Source: Begonia masoniana (lineage: Eukaryota > Streptophyta > Magnoliopsida > Cucurbitales > Begoniaceae). Taken from it: a stretch of 64,000 nt of DNA. The stretch is from positions 5,136,375 to 5,200,374 of the forward strand of contig CM039502.1 in NCBI GenBank assembly GCA_022432975.1, in the 5' to 3' direction. The notes below the pieces were generated by a model that was not told the origin of the DNA, did no database searches, and saw only the letters and a list, made by a program, of their open reading frames with translations. Below are positions 14,320-32,350 of the stretch, one piece after another; within the stretch, counting starts at the first letter, position 1, and each line of letters starts with the position of its first letter. The translations under genes were made by a program, and so were the position numbers.

Positions 14320-14515
14320 TGTAACGTCTTCCGGTCTTCACAGTATAATATAATATTGTCTACTTTGAGACAGAGTCCGCACAGATTTGTTCTTGAGATT
14401 ATCCTCAAAACGCGTTGTACTAAGTATTACGTGTAAAGAATAACTCTACTTATAAATCATACATTTTTCATTCTCCCAAATAATGTGGGATTGTGCACTT
14501 CTACTGGTAAGTACT
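14320..14515 (-). mobile_element. Solo or truncated short LTR (TRIM-like family), minus orientation
   Basis: Begins TGTAACGTCTTCC and shares blocks with the LTRs of the TRIM at 43114-43579 when that is inverted: AATATTGTCTAC, AAAACGCGTTGTACTA, CTTATAAATCAT and GGGATTGTGCAC. No internal domain or primer-binding site is attached here, so it is a solo LTR or fragment. The distal end is indistinct. Confidence 0.65.
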
Positions 14516-14750
14516 TTGTGTAATGGTTTGAAATTTTAAGGAAAAAAAAAATTAATACGATTTTAAATTTTTATAAATTAAGAGAATTATATTATAACTA
14601 ATCTAATTAGGATACGATTAAAACTAATATAATTTGAATTAGATTAAAGTTAATGATGATTAACGATTAATTGATTATGGCTAATTGTTAAAGAATTAAT
14701 AAGAGGAGGTCAAAATGGTCATTTGCTAAGGATAAACATTGTTTTTATGT
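14516..14750. other. AT-rich spacer
   Basis: Low-complexity TTAATTAGATT-type sequence between the LTR fragment and the large inverted repeat. Nothing else was seen. Confidence 0.4.
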
Positions 14751-15785
14751 ATTTGAAAATGGTTATGTGGCAACCCCTTCAACAATTACGTGAGGGGAAA
14801 AATAAATCCAGGAGAGGAAGGGAGGGAGGGGAAACTCGAGGGGAAAAGAGAGAAAGATGAAAAAAATGAGATTCGTCGATCCGTCTTTTAGGAAAAGTTG
14901 TTTAGCTCAGTGAGATGAAAGTTTTGGTGGAAAAATTGATATATTCGGTGGAGCTTTGTGGAAAAAATGGAGGAACCGACATACGGTAAATATCTCTAAC
15001 GATTAGAATAGTTAGATTAGACTTTATTGCCTTAATAGGTGGAGATAGTTTTAATTACTGTTTTAGATCTGGATAAGATAGATTTGATTGAGATTTAATT
15101 GAGATTGGATATGTTGAATTGAGGATTTGATATTATTTTTATGAAAAACAAATAATGAATTGTGAAAATTGTTTATTTCTAGTTTTATTGAAATGCTAAA
15201 ACGAAGAATTTCAAAACCGATTGTTTATATTGAATTGTTAAGTTTGTTTAAATTCAATTTTTATTGAATGATTTAATTTCGGTTTTGTAAAGTAATTGAA
15301 TATAAATCGGTGTTGAAATTCTTCGTTTTAGCATTTCAATAAAACTGGAAATAAAAGATTTTCACAATTCATTATTCGCTTTTCATAAAAACGATATCAA
15401 ATCTTCACTTCAACCTATTCAATCTCAACCAAATCTCAATTAAATCTATCATATCCAGATCCAAGACAGTAATTAAAACAATATCCACCTATCAAGGCAA
15501 TGAAGTCTAATTTAATTATTCTAATAGTTAGAGATATTTACTGTATGTTGGTTGCTCCACTTTTTCCATAAAGCTCCACCGAATCTATCGATTTTTTCAC
15601 TAAAACGTTTCTCTCACTAAGCTAAACAACTTTTCCTAAAGAACGAATTGACTAATCTCACTTTTCCTCATTCCTTTCTCTCTCTTTTCCCAGCGAATTT
15701 CCTTTCCTCTCCCTCCCTCCCTCCTGGATTTCTTTTTCTCCTCACGTAATTGCTGAAGGGTTTGCCACATAACCCTTTTCAAATA
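14751..15785. repeat. Large inverted repeat (arms about 480 bp, loop about 60-80 bp)
   Basis: The left arm (about 14751-15230) and right arm (about 15300-15785) are reverse complements with scattered mismatches. Paired landmarks are ATTTGAAAATGGTTATGTGG with CCACATAACCCTTTTCAAAT, GGGAGGGAGGGG with CCTCCCTCCCTCC, and TTGAAATGCTAAAACGAAG with CTTCGTTTTAGCATTTCAA. Similarity stops abruptly outside both ends. No transposase reading frame lies inside. It is a foldback element, or an inverted duplication that could be transcribed into a long hairpin RNA. Confidence 0.85.
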
Positions 15786-16477
15786 GTGAGAAAAAATGGT
15801 TTTAAATCGTGCATATTTACGATAATGCATTGAATTTATCTATTCGTGAACAATGATTTTAAACCGTGGTTGATGAATTTTAAATGGTTTGAATTACGAA
15901 CCTGCATGCATTTGTATATAAATGATATAGATTCCAAATCAAAACAATAATTGATTTAAGTTGATTTCAAAATAATTAATGATTAGGTGGAGGATGATGT
16001 TTGGGCCTTGATAGTATGAATAGAGTCTGGGCTAGTTATTCTAGTAGTTAGATTTATTTGCTGGGCCAATGACTCATTATGTGGAATATCTCTATTTTTC
16101 AGTTATCAAGGACGTTCACCGAGATGGAAAAACCAAGACAAGATAAAGTATACATGAGGCATAGGTGAAAGATCATGGATGGATAGTCTTTGGGTTGTGG
16201 AAAGTCACCTGTCGTGACTTATGTGTATTTATATTTTGTTTACGCTTCTGTTTGAATATTCTGATAGGCTGATATAAAGAATTTGGTGATGATATAGATG
16301 ATGAAATATATTTCAACTTATAAAATGTATTTCGATTGTTGTGTATATTGTTTGAATGTTATTGGAAAATATCCTAATTTAGGATGTCAGGTAGGTAATG
16401 CATGATGTATGTCGTTTGGAAGTTCTCACTTAGGGAATGTATGTTTTGTTGTAAGTTGCTTTTCAGAAGCTTCCCAC
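15786..16477. other. Intergenic, no gene recognised
   Basis: AT-rich sequence without homology that I can recognise. Possibly degraded repeat DNA leading into the TRIM-like element. Confidence 0.4.
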
Positions 16478-16840
16478 CTCAGGAATCCGTTCCAACCGTC
16501 GGAGCCCAGGGTCGGGTCCTGACACTTGGCCCCACCAGATCCTCATTGACTTCACAGGGTGGGTTGTCATAATCTTTCTTCCTTTGGGGCCTGACGTTCT
16601 CGTCAGTCACACTTTTGATTGTGCAGTGGCTCTGATACCATTTATAACGTCCTTCTGTCCTCCCAGTACAATATTGTCTGCTTTTGGCCAGAACCCGCAT
16701 AGATTTGTTTTTGGAGTCAGCCCAAAACGCGTTGTTCTAGGTAGGAAGGGGAATTCTACTTATAAACCATGCATTTTTCACTCTTCCAAGTAATTTGGGA
16801 TTGTGCATCTCACTGGTATGGGCTGGACCTCACTGGAGCC
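16478..16840 (-). mobile_element. TRIM-like element remnant (LTR, primer-binding site, internal domain), minus orientation
   Basis: GGCTCTGATACCA at 16628-16640 is the complement of a tRNA-iMet-type primer-binding site (TGGTATCAGAGCC). To its right is an LTR in minus orientation sharing AATATTGTCTGC, CCAAAACGCGTTGT, CTTATAAACCATGCA and GGGATTGTGCA with the other copies. To its left the short internal region (CAGTCACACTTTTGA, CTTCCTTTGGGGCC) matches the inside of the TRIM at 43311-43383, followed by a truncated second LTR (CACCCTGTGAAG when inverted). No coding capacity. Confidence 0.75.
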
Positions 16841-21191
<4,351 letters not shown>

Positions 21192-22148
21192 CTCAATTTA
21201 TTTATAAATACTTTCGTTAAATATGAGTAACAATTATATGTTGACAAATTATTATAATTTTAATAATTAATTTGTTAAAAAATATTAATTATATTAATAT
21301 AAATTAAAAATATTTATATATAATTTCTTCGTTACGCTTGTTTTGTTATTTTTCTTTTATTTGTGTCTCACGAGTTTATTTGAGTTGAAATTTTATTTAG
21401 ATTGTCTCGTTACATTCATTAAGTTCTAAGTTCTACTAGTTTTACTCGTAGTCGGTGAGCGGCTGATCTTGGTTTATAAATATCTCACCTCAAGAAAACA
21501 CAATAAAGGGAAAAACTTCTTCACACTTCCATCTTAGAAAAAATATTTAAAAAACTTCATTCTTTTTTTAAAAACGTTGAAACAAAATATAATGAAAATA
21601 CAGATAGAAAATTACTATCTTCAAACAAGTAAAATTCCATCAATTTCCATTTTGTGCAGATAGAATACGGTAAAAATGCATCCAGAGTGAGCACATAGGC
21701 TTAATCTCAGAACATACAAATGACTATTGTATATGCCTGAAAGGAGTATTTTATTAGTAATACAGATAAGAAAATCAAATACTTGAAGATTCATCAATGC
21801 TTTTAGGTAGCTATGGAGTCCACGATCCATAAGAATCTACTCAAAGAAGATGAACATAACCCAACGGCACAGTAGGTGTATACAGTGCAGATCATGCGTT
21901 GAATTTGACTGTTAAGCTTATGAGTAAAGAAAATTCATTGACAAACCAAGCCAAAAGCATGTTAATATCAATTTCTATTCATCACTATATTCAACAAAGC
22001 ATCAATCCTACCTCCTAGTGTCTAAAAAGAGACCAATTCAACAGCTTTTTCCTGAACTTTTAGGAGAAGACAAAGCAATGCAAAGATTGAAGCCCACCCA
22101 TTTGCATTACCAATGTAAAATGACAACTAAAATCAAAGTAGCGGGATT
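21192..22148. other. Intergenic and 3' flank of the H2A.X gene
   Basis: AT-rich sequence with no coding region recognised. The part next to 22149 should be the 3' UTR of H2A.X. Confidence 0.45.
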
Positions 22149-22955
<807 letters not shown>

Positions 22956-23356
22956 TTGCTATCAAACAAGAAGTAGAGCGCGAGATCGGAAGAATCGCTG
23001 AAACCCTAAACCCTAGATCGTACAGTGGAAATCGCAGAGCTTCCTCACACAGTGTGAGAAGAGGCGAGCGGTGGGCTTATGAAGACAGAGAGTACGAAAG
23101 CTGATTGGTTGAGGCACGGATGGATGACGTGGCCAATCTAATATCTACGCAATCAAAGTTTTGATCTTTTCGTGGGGAACCTCTGCTTTGAAGAGTTCGT
23201 GTCGTTTCAACGCAAGAGCAGTCACACGGTGTCGTTCTAAATTCGTACTATATGTATTTAATGGGTCACAATAAGGCTACTACATTCATTGCACTCATGT
23301 TGACCCTCTTTATGTGCAAGTTTGAACTTTGCGTTGGTTTTTGAGTTTCCTCCCAC
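22956..23356. promoter_or_regulatory. H2A.X 5' UTR and promoter region
   Basis: Sequence upstream of the H2A.X ATG, including a leader with AAACCCTAAACCCTAG on the plus strand and a stretch with GTGTCGTTTCAACG and GTGTCGTTCT. No element was verified. The hAT MITE begins about 400 bp upstream of the start codon. Confidence 0.4.
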
Positions 23357-23728
23357 CAGGGGAGGGAATCAGTTTGGTTAAAATTGAAAATCGAATCGAA
23401 CCAAAATTTTGTTTTGGTTCAAATCGAGAATCGAACCAAACTAAATTTTTAAAATTTTTATATTGAAAATTACAAATTATAAACTAAAATCGGCTCAAAC
23501 CGAGTTTAAATGAAACAAACCGGCCCAAAAACCGAATTTAAACCGAAAAAATCGAGAATTGAAATCGAACCAAAACTGAACCGAGGAGAATTAAAAACCG
23601 ATTGAAAACCAAACCAAAAACCGAGGTTCTCCTTGGTTCGGTTTCGGTTTTTTTTATTCAAAACCTAACTGACTCGGTTAGGTTCTAATTTCCTCTAAAA
23701 CCGAATCAAACCGAACCGATTCCACCTA
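23357..23728. mobile_element. hAT-type MITE, sister of the copy at 9713
   Basis: A 372-bp non-coding element. The left end is CAGGGGAGGGAATCAG and the right end, inverted, is TAGGTGGAATCGGTTCGG. The interior is full of AACCGA/GGTTCGG strings like the 9713-10092 copy. The flanking octamers CCTCCCAC (23349-23356) and CCTCGCAC (23729-23736) match at 7 of 8 positions, consistent with a hAT target duplication. It lies just upstream of H2A.X. Confidence 0.8.
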
Positions 23729-25722
<1,994 letters not shown>

Positions 25723-25753
25723 AGGGCGACGTGCAAATGTAATTGTACTTGAC

Positions 25754-28300
25754 TAGGGCTGGTAGCGTGTGGGCCGGTCCGGTACCCGTCTTCCCAATCC
25801 AACAATTTTAATTTTTTTTTTCATTGTCAAAATAGTTACAAATAATCGAAAGAAATGAAAATAAAAATTCACTATATTAATCTAACTATCTAGGAATTAA
25901 AATTAAATATAAAAACTCAATCCAATGTCCAAAATAAATGCAATATTTTAAAATCCAAACTAAATAGTAAATATAACTATCAAATTCATATTATATCCAA
26001 CGAACTAAGCCAAATTATCAAATATCCAAATTAAATAAATACAATAATCTAATATTAAAATGAAATCTAAAAAACTAAAGTCAACTATCCAACATTAAAA
26101 TTGAAATCGAAGAAAACTAAATTCACAATTCTAAAAATAAATTCAATCGATCTAACAATCAAACTAAATTCAACTATCAAACATTGAAATGAAATCTAAG
26201 AAACTAAATCCAAGATCTAAAATTAATCAAACTACTTTAAAAATATAAACTAAATAGTAAATACAACTAAATAATCAATTCAATTTCAAACAATCAATTC
26301 CAAACCGTAATTGCGCTAATTAAAAACTAGTAAGTCCATAATTGCAACCATATCAAGTCATCTATGTGCCATCTTCTGTAAAATTTTCATCGGTAGCAGA
26401 ATCTGAAAAATGAAAATATTGAAGACATTAGTTAATCATTAGAGATAAACATGTAAAATAAATAAATATTAGAGTGTTCGAACCTTCTTCAATAGTCGTG
26501 ATAGTACTATCATCGAAATCATCATCAATGTTTTTAGAAATTTTAAAAGAATTGAATGTTTTGAGCCAACTTTGAGAGCATATAAGAGCTTCAACACTTT
26601 GAACGGTTAGAGAACTACAAAGACATCAAGAACACGACCACCACAACTAAAAGCAGATTCTAACGCCACCGTAGAAATTGGAATAATCAATATATATTTT
26701 GCAATTGCACTCAAAACTCGATATTTCTCGGAGTTCATATTCCTTACCAATAGATTTACCCTTATGGTTTGGAATCAAACAAAAATTCAATATATTATTT
26801 TGCACATTCCACTGTTGATCAATGTAATGACATGCCAATACCATGTAATTCAAATTTTGAATAGATGTTCATGTGTCAATAGTCAAACATACTCTCTGTA
26901 ATGTTGTAAAAAAATACTTATTCAACTTGTTTCTTTCTTTATAAAATATCTTGCGAATATCTATTGAAATTGTTCTTCTAGATGACATAATAAACTTGGG
27001 ATTGAGACACAAAAAAAAGTATCTTAAAACCAATTTCTTCAACCACTTTCTGTGGCAATTCATCCAAGATAATAATCTTTGCGAAAAAACTCTCGAGCAA
27101 CCATTCTAGTAAATGTGAGTACATCAACAATATTGCTATCATTAGGTCTAAAGATCAAAGTTTTTTGCGTACTTTCTAAATTTCGTGAAACTTTTTGCAT
27201 ACTTTAATATGTTTTATTAAACTTAAAGTTTCATTTTTCATCGGGTATGCTGCATAAATTTGCATACAATAATTACATTTAGATGAATCGGTGTTTAGTA
27301 CTTTTTTGTAGTGATTTCAAGCTACATACTTAGTTTTTTTCAAGTCCTGCATATGAATTTTCACCATGAGAAAAATTCATCTTACCGTCGCACCTGGAGC
27401 AAAAATATGTTTTATATAAAAAGTGATTTAAATGTCATCCCATGAAGTCTTATTGTCCAAATGGGTATTGATTTCTCTACAATATGAACAGGAAAAACTT
27501 AGACTTTCTTCATTCCAAATGAGATGAAGAAACGTAATCAATTTTGACAGGAAACTCACGATCTCTAGTAAAGGAATTTCTCAAATAACACTTATTAAAA
27601 ATAGCATTATTAGGTGAATTGTTTTTTGTATTAGCAAGTAGTTCAGTTAGTTTGATCCGTAGAAAATGAGAGATGATATTCTACCAGAGGTCTTTAACGT
27701 GAAAATGTAGAAAGTGAAGCAATCCTTCACAATCTCCATCAAGATCCAACTTCACATAAAAGCCATATTCAAATTTTAGCTACTAGGTTGGATCATGTTC
27801 GGTACGATGTGGAAACAAAATGTGAAATCTAAAGGAATTAAATAATCAAGTTGGATTTCATTTTTAGATTTTTGTGTGTACTTTGATCTTTTCATGGATG
27901 CATTGATTGTTTTGGTGATAGATAATCTTGAAATTCAAGATTTGAAATACGATCTACTAATAAAAAACACTCCAAGGCTTGGAGAAGGAATATAAGTGTT
28001 ACCTTGTTTTTATGGTCTTTTACGTCTGAGAATTAGTTTTCTATGATACTTTGATATTCGACTTTAAGTCTTCAATGTTTTTTGAAAATTTTTTTTGTTA
28101 TACATCTTATTTAGAAGCTGCTTATATAAATACAAATTATAGGGTGATAAGATATTTGAAGCTAACTGTTAAAATCTCATGCGCGTATGCAAGAGAGTAG
28201 CAAATCGAGAAATTGAAGAAATTCATAGAAAGTAAAAACTCATGTCAGTCGACATAATCTCATAAACAAGGTCGATTTGATTATCTAGATAAATAAAACG
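25754..28300 (-). pseudogene. Decayed hAT transposase (zf-BED / RICESLEEPER-like), internally deleted
   Basis: Several broken minus-strand segments match plant hAT transposases in order. A possible BED-finger remnant (KCNYC) lies near 27260-27310. The block LNPKFIMSSRRTISIDIRK to LQRVCLTIDT lies at 26869-27020. LNYMVLACHYIDQQWNVQ to NFCLIPNHKG lies at 26750-26853. The C-terminal dimerisation motif VALESAFSCGGRVLD, in another frame, lies near 26610-26680. The last motif directly abuts the early catalytic region, so most of the middle of the protein is missing. There are stops and frameshifts throughout. TAGGGCTGGTAGCGTG at 25754 looks like one hAT terminus, but the opposite terminus and target duplication were not found, so the outer limits are approximate. 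No function is expected. Confidence 0.7.
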
Positions 28301-29461
28301 GGGGAACTAGAGTACCTTGTAAAGCTGCTCGTTGATGGCAGCAGCAACGACTCCAAAAAATCCGACCGTCACGCAAAATTGCATAGTGCGAAGGTGGAGC
28401 GCCAACGAGCGGGAGCGCCAACGAGCGGAACCAGACAACAGTGACAAATTCTCTATCTCACTGGCTGTGCATCGTGCGAAGGGCAGAGACAAAGTTTCTA
28501 TCTAGCGAAGTATGAAGTGTGAATTGCGTAGGGCAAATTGCCGAATGCTGAGGGCTTGAGACAGATTTCAAGTCGATTTTTCACGATTTTTTGATTTTTT
28601 GGTATCAGGATCGTGAAATAGACCATGGCCAGCGAGATTTTTGTATCATAACCGATTTCGGACCATGCAACTTGTAGAACCAATCCAAATCGGACCGAAT
28701 CATTATGTGTGGTCCAGTCTTGCGGTCGTGGGTCCGTTTTACCCAAGGAAAGGGTAGATGGCTATAACTGTTTGTTATGACGTGTCACTACCCTCCAAAT
28801 GTTGCAAGCTGTACCTTATTCTGCGTACGGCCCTGTACTTCTCCCCCCAGCTGGCAATCAAAACAAATATCAACGGTCCGTATTCTATCTTGTTGGGTGA
28901 GGACCACACCATTCAACCCCTGATTTTATCATGTGGTCGGGATAGAAATAGTAGAGATAGACACCTGTCGTGGGCCCCACTCCTCAATTAAATTGCAAAT
29001 AAAATAATAAAAATAATGTTGTTTTTCATTAGTTAAATCAATTATGTCCATATTCTAAGGGCAAATCCGTAAAAATAAATTGAATGCGACAGCCTGACTG
29101 TTTGTGATGGTATACTTGGAACTACAAAACAAAAACAGAGGGTGCTACAGTCATTTCCATTGTCTCTTCCTCTTCGTTCCTAGGGATATTTCCAAATTAC
29201 GATAAACTCCTTTTATTTAATTGAAGACTAGAATTTACAAAATACCCACAAATAAATTACTATTTGTGGCTATATTAATATTAATAAAAAAAACTAAGTT
29301 TTTAAAGAAATTAGGGTATGTTTTTGTAGTTTTTTAACTCCAAATCCTACAACCAATCATATAAAAAATTATAATTTTATTTGCTTATTTATTTTCTTTA
29401 AAGGGCCAAATCGAGACAATTGAACCTAAAAACTAGAAATGTAATGTAACTCATTGCTCTT
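28301..29461. other. Intergenic, no gene recognised
   Basis: Contains a short local duplication around 28400-28430 (GAGCGGGAGCGCCAACGAGC). No reading frame has recognisable similarity. Confidence 0.4.
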
Positions 29462-29575
29462 GTTACAATATTGTCTGTTTTGTGTCGGAATCTGCATAAA
29501 TTTATTTTTAGAGTTAGCCCAAAACGCGTTGTATTAGATAGAAATGATAGTTCTACCTATAAATTTTTATCATAT
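29462..29575 (-). mobile_element. Fragment of the TRIM-like LTR family
   Basis: About 110 bp matching the inverted LTRs: TACAATATTGTCTG, CCCAAAACGCGTTGTATTAG and CTATAAATT. It lacks both LTR ends and lies about 450 bp upstream of the GID1 start codon. Confidence 0.6.
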
Positions 29576-30014
29576 GAAAAAGATCATTTTTTTTTCCTTT
29601 TTTTATAATTAAATGAGTCAAATCACTTATTAATTGTATAAATTTTATTTAAAATTGAAAATAATTAATAAATTAAGAGGGTCCCATGAACAGGTATTTC
29701 TACGAGCACTAACTTTGTCCTACCGCCCCAGGTTCGCTACTAGCGCATGTTAGTGTAGAATCTTCATTTTGGCTAGAAATACGCTTCTATCTTAACCTTC
29801 GCTACGTAAGTCTCTGATTCGACACGCGCTTTTAGTTCGTTTTCTTACTTAATTCATCTTGTGCAGTTGTTGCTGACTGAAGTGAATGGTTCTGGATTTG
29901 TCTTCGTCGTTTGCTTCTCCCGATTTCGAATCTTTGATGAATATTTAACTGCGTTTGCTGTCAAAGATCTGACATTTTGGTGGGTTTCAAGGGTTCTCTT
30001 TGCGCTCAGGTTTC
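29576..30014. promoter_or_regulatory. GID1 promoter-proximal region and 5' UTR
   Basis: Sequence between the LTR fragment and the GID1 ATG. The last 150 bases look like a 5' leader. No specific regulatory motif is claimed. Confidence 0.4.
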
Positions 30015-31467
30015 ATGGCTGGGAGCATTGAAGTCAATCTCAATGAATCCAGGGTATATTTCCATGGCTTTTGTTTTCAGAACTTCCTTTTCTTTGGTAT
30101 TTCACGATCCAATTTGAATCTGCGATGCTGGTTTGTTTCAATTTTGGAGTTGTATCTTTCTTTGGGTTTCTGAGGATTTGGGTTTTTTTTCGCTTGAATG
30201 TTGAGTTTCGATGATTTTCGTCTATTCCGAGACTGTTTATTTCTGAAATTTATAGGAATATTGGATAGAATTATGGGTTTCTGACGATTTCTTTGTTTTC
30301 TGCACATTTATTTCTGAATTTAAGTACACATTTATGGTTTTGGGATTGATTGGACCAATGGATAAATTTGGGGGAGATTCATTTTCATTGGAGTTGAAGA
30401 TCAAACATGACCGTGTTTCTCTTTAATTCTTTGAAATGTTGGCTTTCAATACAGTAAGTCTTTCTTTGTTCGTGCTTTAGATGGTGGTTCCTTTGAACAC
30501 ATGGGTACTCATATCCAACTTCAAGTTAGCCTACAAATTCCTCCGTCGTCCGGATGGCACTTTCAACCGTCACTTGGCTGAATTTCTTGACCGAAAAGTT
30601 CCAGCCAATGCCAACCCTGTTGATGGGGTGATCTCCTTTGATGTGATTATTGATCGCAGTAGAAACCTCCTCAGTAGAATTTACAGACCAGCAAATGCAG
30701 AAGAGCCTCAGATAAACCTTGCTGATCTTGAGAAGCCAGTGGGCTCTGCGTTTGTTCCTGTTATAGTCTTCTTTCATGGTGGAAGTTTTGCACACTCCTC
30801 TGCAAATACTGCCATTTACGACACTCTGTGTCGCAGATTAGTTGGAATTTGTGAGGCAGTGGTTATTTCTGTTAGCTATCGTCGAGCTCCAGAAAATAGA
30901 TACCCTTGTGCCTATGATGATGGATGGACAGCTCTCAAGTGGGTTAGTTCAAGACCATGGCTTCAAAGTAAAGACTCAAAAGCTCATATCTATTTGGCCG
31001 GTGATAGTTCTGGTGGAAATATTGTGCATAATGTTGCTCTACGAGCTATAGAATCCGGCATTGAAGTACTGGGGAATATTCTTCTCAATCCGATGTTCGG
31101 TGGGCAAGAAAGAACGGAGTCAGAAACGCGATTGGATGGGAAATATTTCGTTACGATCCAAGATCGAGATTGGTATTGGAGAGCGTTTCTCCCTGAAGGG
31201 GAAGATCGCGACCATCCGGCCTGTAATCCTTTTGGCCCGAAGGGAAGAAACCTTAAAGGAATCAAATTCCCCAAGAGCCTTGTGGTAGTGGCTGGTCTAG
31301 ATCTCACTCAAGATTGGCAATTGGCTTATGCGGAAGGGCTCGAACAGGCCGGACACAAGGTGAAACTTCTTTATCTTGAACAAGCAACAGTCGGGTTTTA
31401 CCTCCTACCAAATAATGATCACTTCTACACCGTTATGGATGAGATAAGTGATTTCGTATGTTTTTAG
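30015..31467 (+). CDS. GID1: Gibberellin receptor GID1 (B/C-type)
   Basis: Two exons, 30015-30053 (13 residues, MAGSIEVNLNESR) and 30481-31467, giving 341 residues. The short first exon and N-terminal lid sequence (VPLNTWVLISNFKLAYKFLR) are typical of GID1, which binds gibberellin in the nucleus and then recruits DELLA proteins for degradation. The hormone-sensitive-lipase fold is clear: HGGSF at 112-116, YRRAPENRYPCAYDDGW, and GDSSGGN at 187-193 with the nucleophile-position Ser at 189. The histidine of the esterase triad is replaced: the residue before GFYLLPNN is Val (about 317), as in receptors and unlike active carboxylesterases. RTESETRLDGKYFVT and RDWYWRAFLPEGEDRDHPAC are further GID1 hallmarks. 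Assignment to the B/C type rather than the A type is by resemblance. The gene is convergent with ATG18g. Confidence 0.95.
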
Positions 31468-32350
31468 ACTGTTAATACAGACGACATTACCGAAAAGCGG
31501 CCATATCTAACCAAAGCTAGACATTCCAAGTGTTAATAATATTTTGTTTGCAGCTTATAAGACTGTGCTACCCGTTATATCGATATAACTATGTGATATG
31601 ATTCCTGGTCTGCTCAAATCTGTCTCTCCAAGGTTCAAAGACGGTGGAATCGGTTAAATCGACCATTGGAAGAAATGGCAAGCTGAATCAGGGTGGATTT
31701 GTATTATTCAATTGTTGTTAATTTTAGGACATGGATGGGGGAAACATTCGTGCATGGTAATGCTGTCTTTGTAAGTTTGTAGTTTTGTTGTAGAGTATGT
31801 GAAAAGGTTTGTTTATGTGTATTTTAGTTGTTGATTTGGTATTTTATTGTTGTTTGGTTGGAAAGTGTAACTGTAAAGTTCCGATCAAAGATGTCTTTGT
31901 TGGACCCATTTTGATGCTTGTGCAAACATAGTGGATGAAGAAGACAACTCACATAGTTTTTAGTCTGAGTTCGATCCAGGGATGCTTGTCGTGTTTTTGC
32001 AACTGCTCAAATTTTTCCCAAACTATTCCTAGTACCCAACTGTTCCCCATCAAACTCCCAAGTTCTATACTTGGACATAGCATCATAAATTTCTTTGATG
32101 AATGAATGAAGTTACTGAACATATAAAGAATCCGTTCATGCAATCTATGAGGTTCAATTTACAACATGTACACCGATAATTAGAGGGCAACAGTTTCTAC
32201 CAAGTACTAGGAATGAACGAACAAATAAAAAACGAACACAAACCCATCAATGAATGCGGACATGCTGCCTTGGCCTTACAAATCCTTTTACAACTTTTTC
32301 AGACAGAAGGTGGGTTCATAATATGTACAGTCTGTCTCACGTTGGAGAGT
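31468..32350. other. Convergent 3' region of GID1 and ATG18g-like genes
   Basis: Holds the GID1 3' UTR (to about 31870) and the 3' UTR of the minus-strand ATG18g-like gene. No other feature was recognised. Confidence 0.5.

Noticed and set aside
28307..28746. Small minus-strand frames at 28.3-28.7 kb
   Set aside because: Short, with no recognisable family and no splice partners. Probably chance frames next to the hAT remnant.
28600..28760. Right terminus of the hAT element near GGTCGTGGGTCCG
   Set aside because: Superficially GC-rich like the left end, but no inverted match to TAGGGCTGGTAGCG and no TACTTGAC octamer was found.
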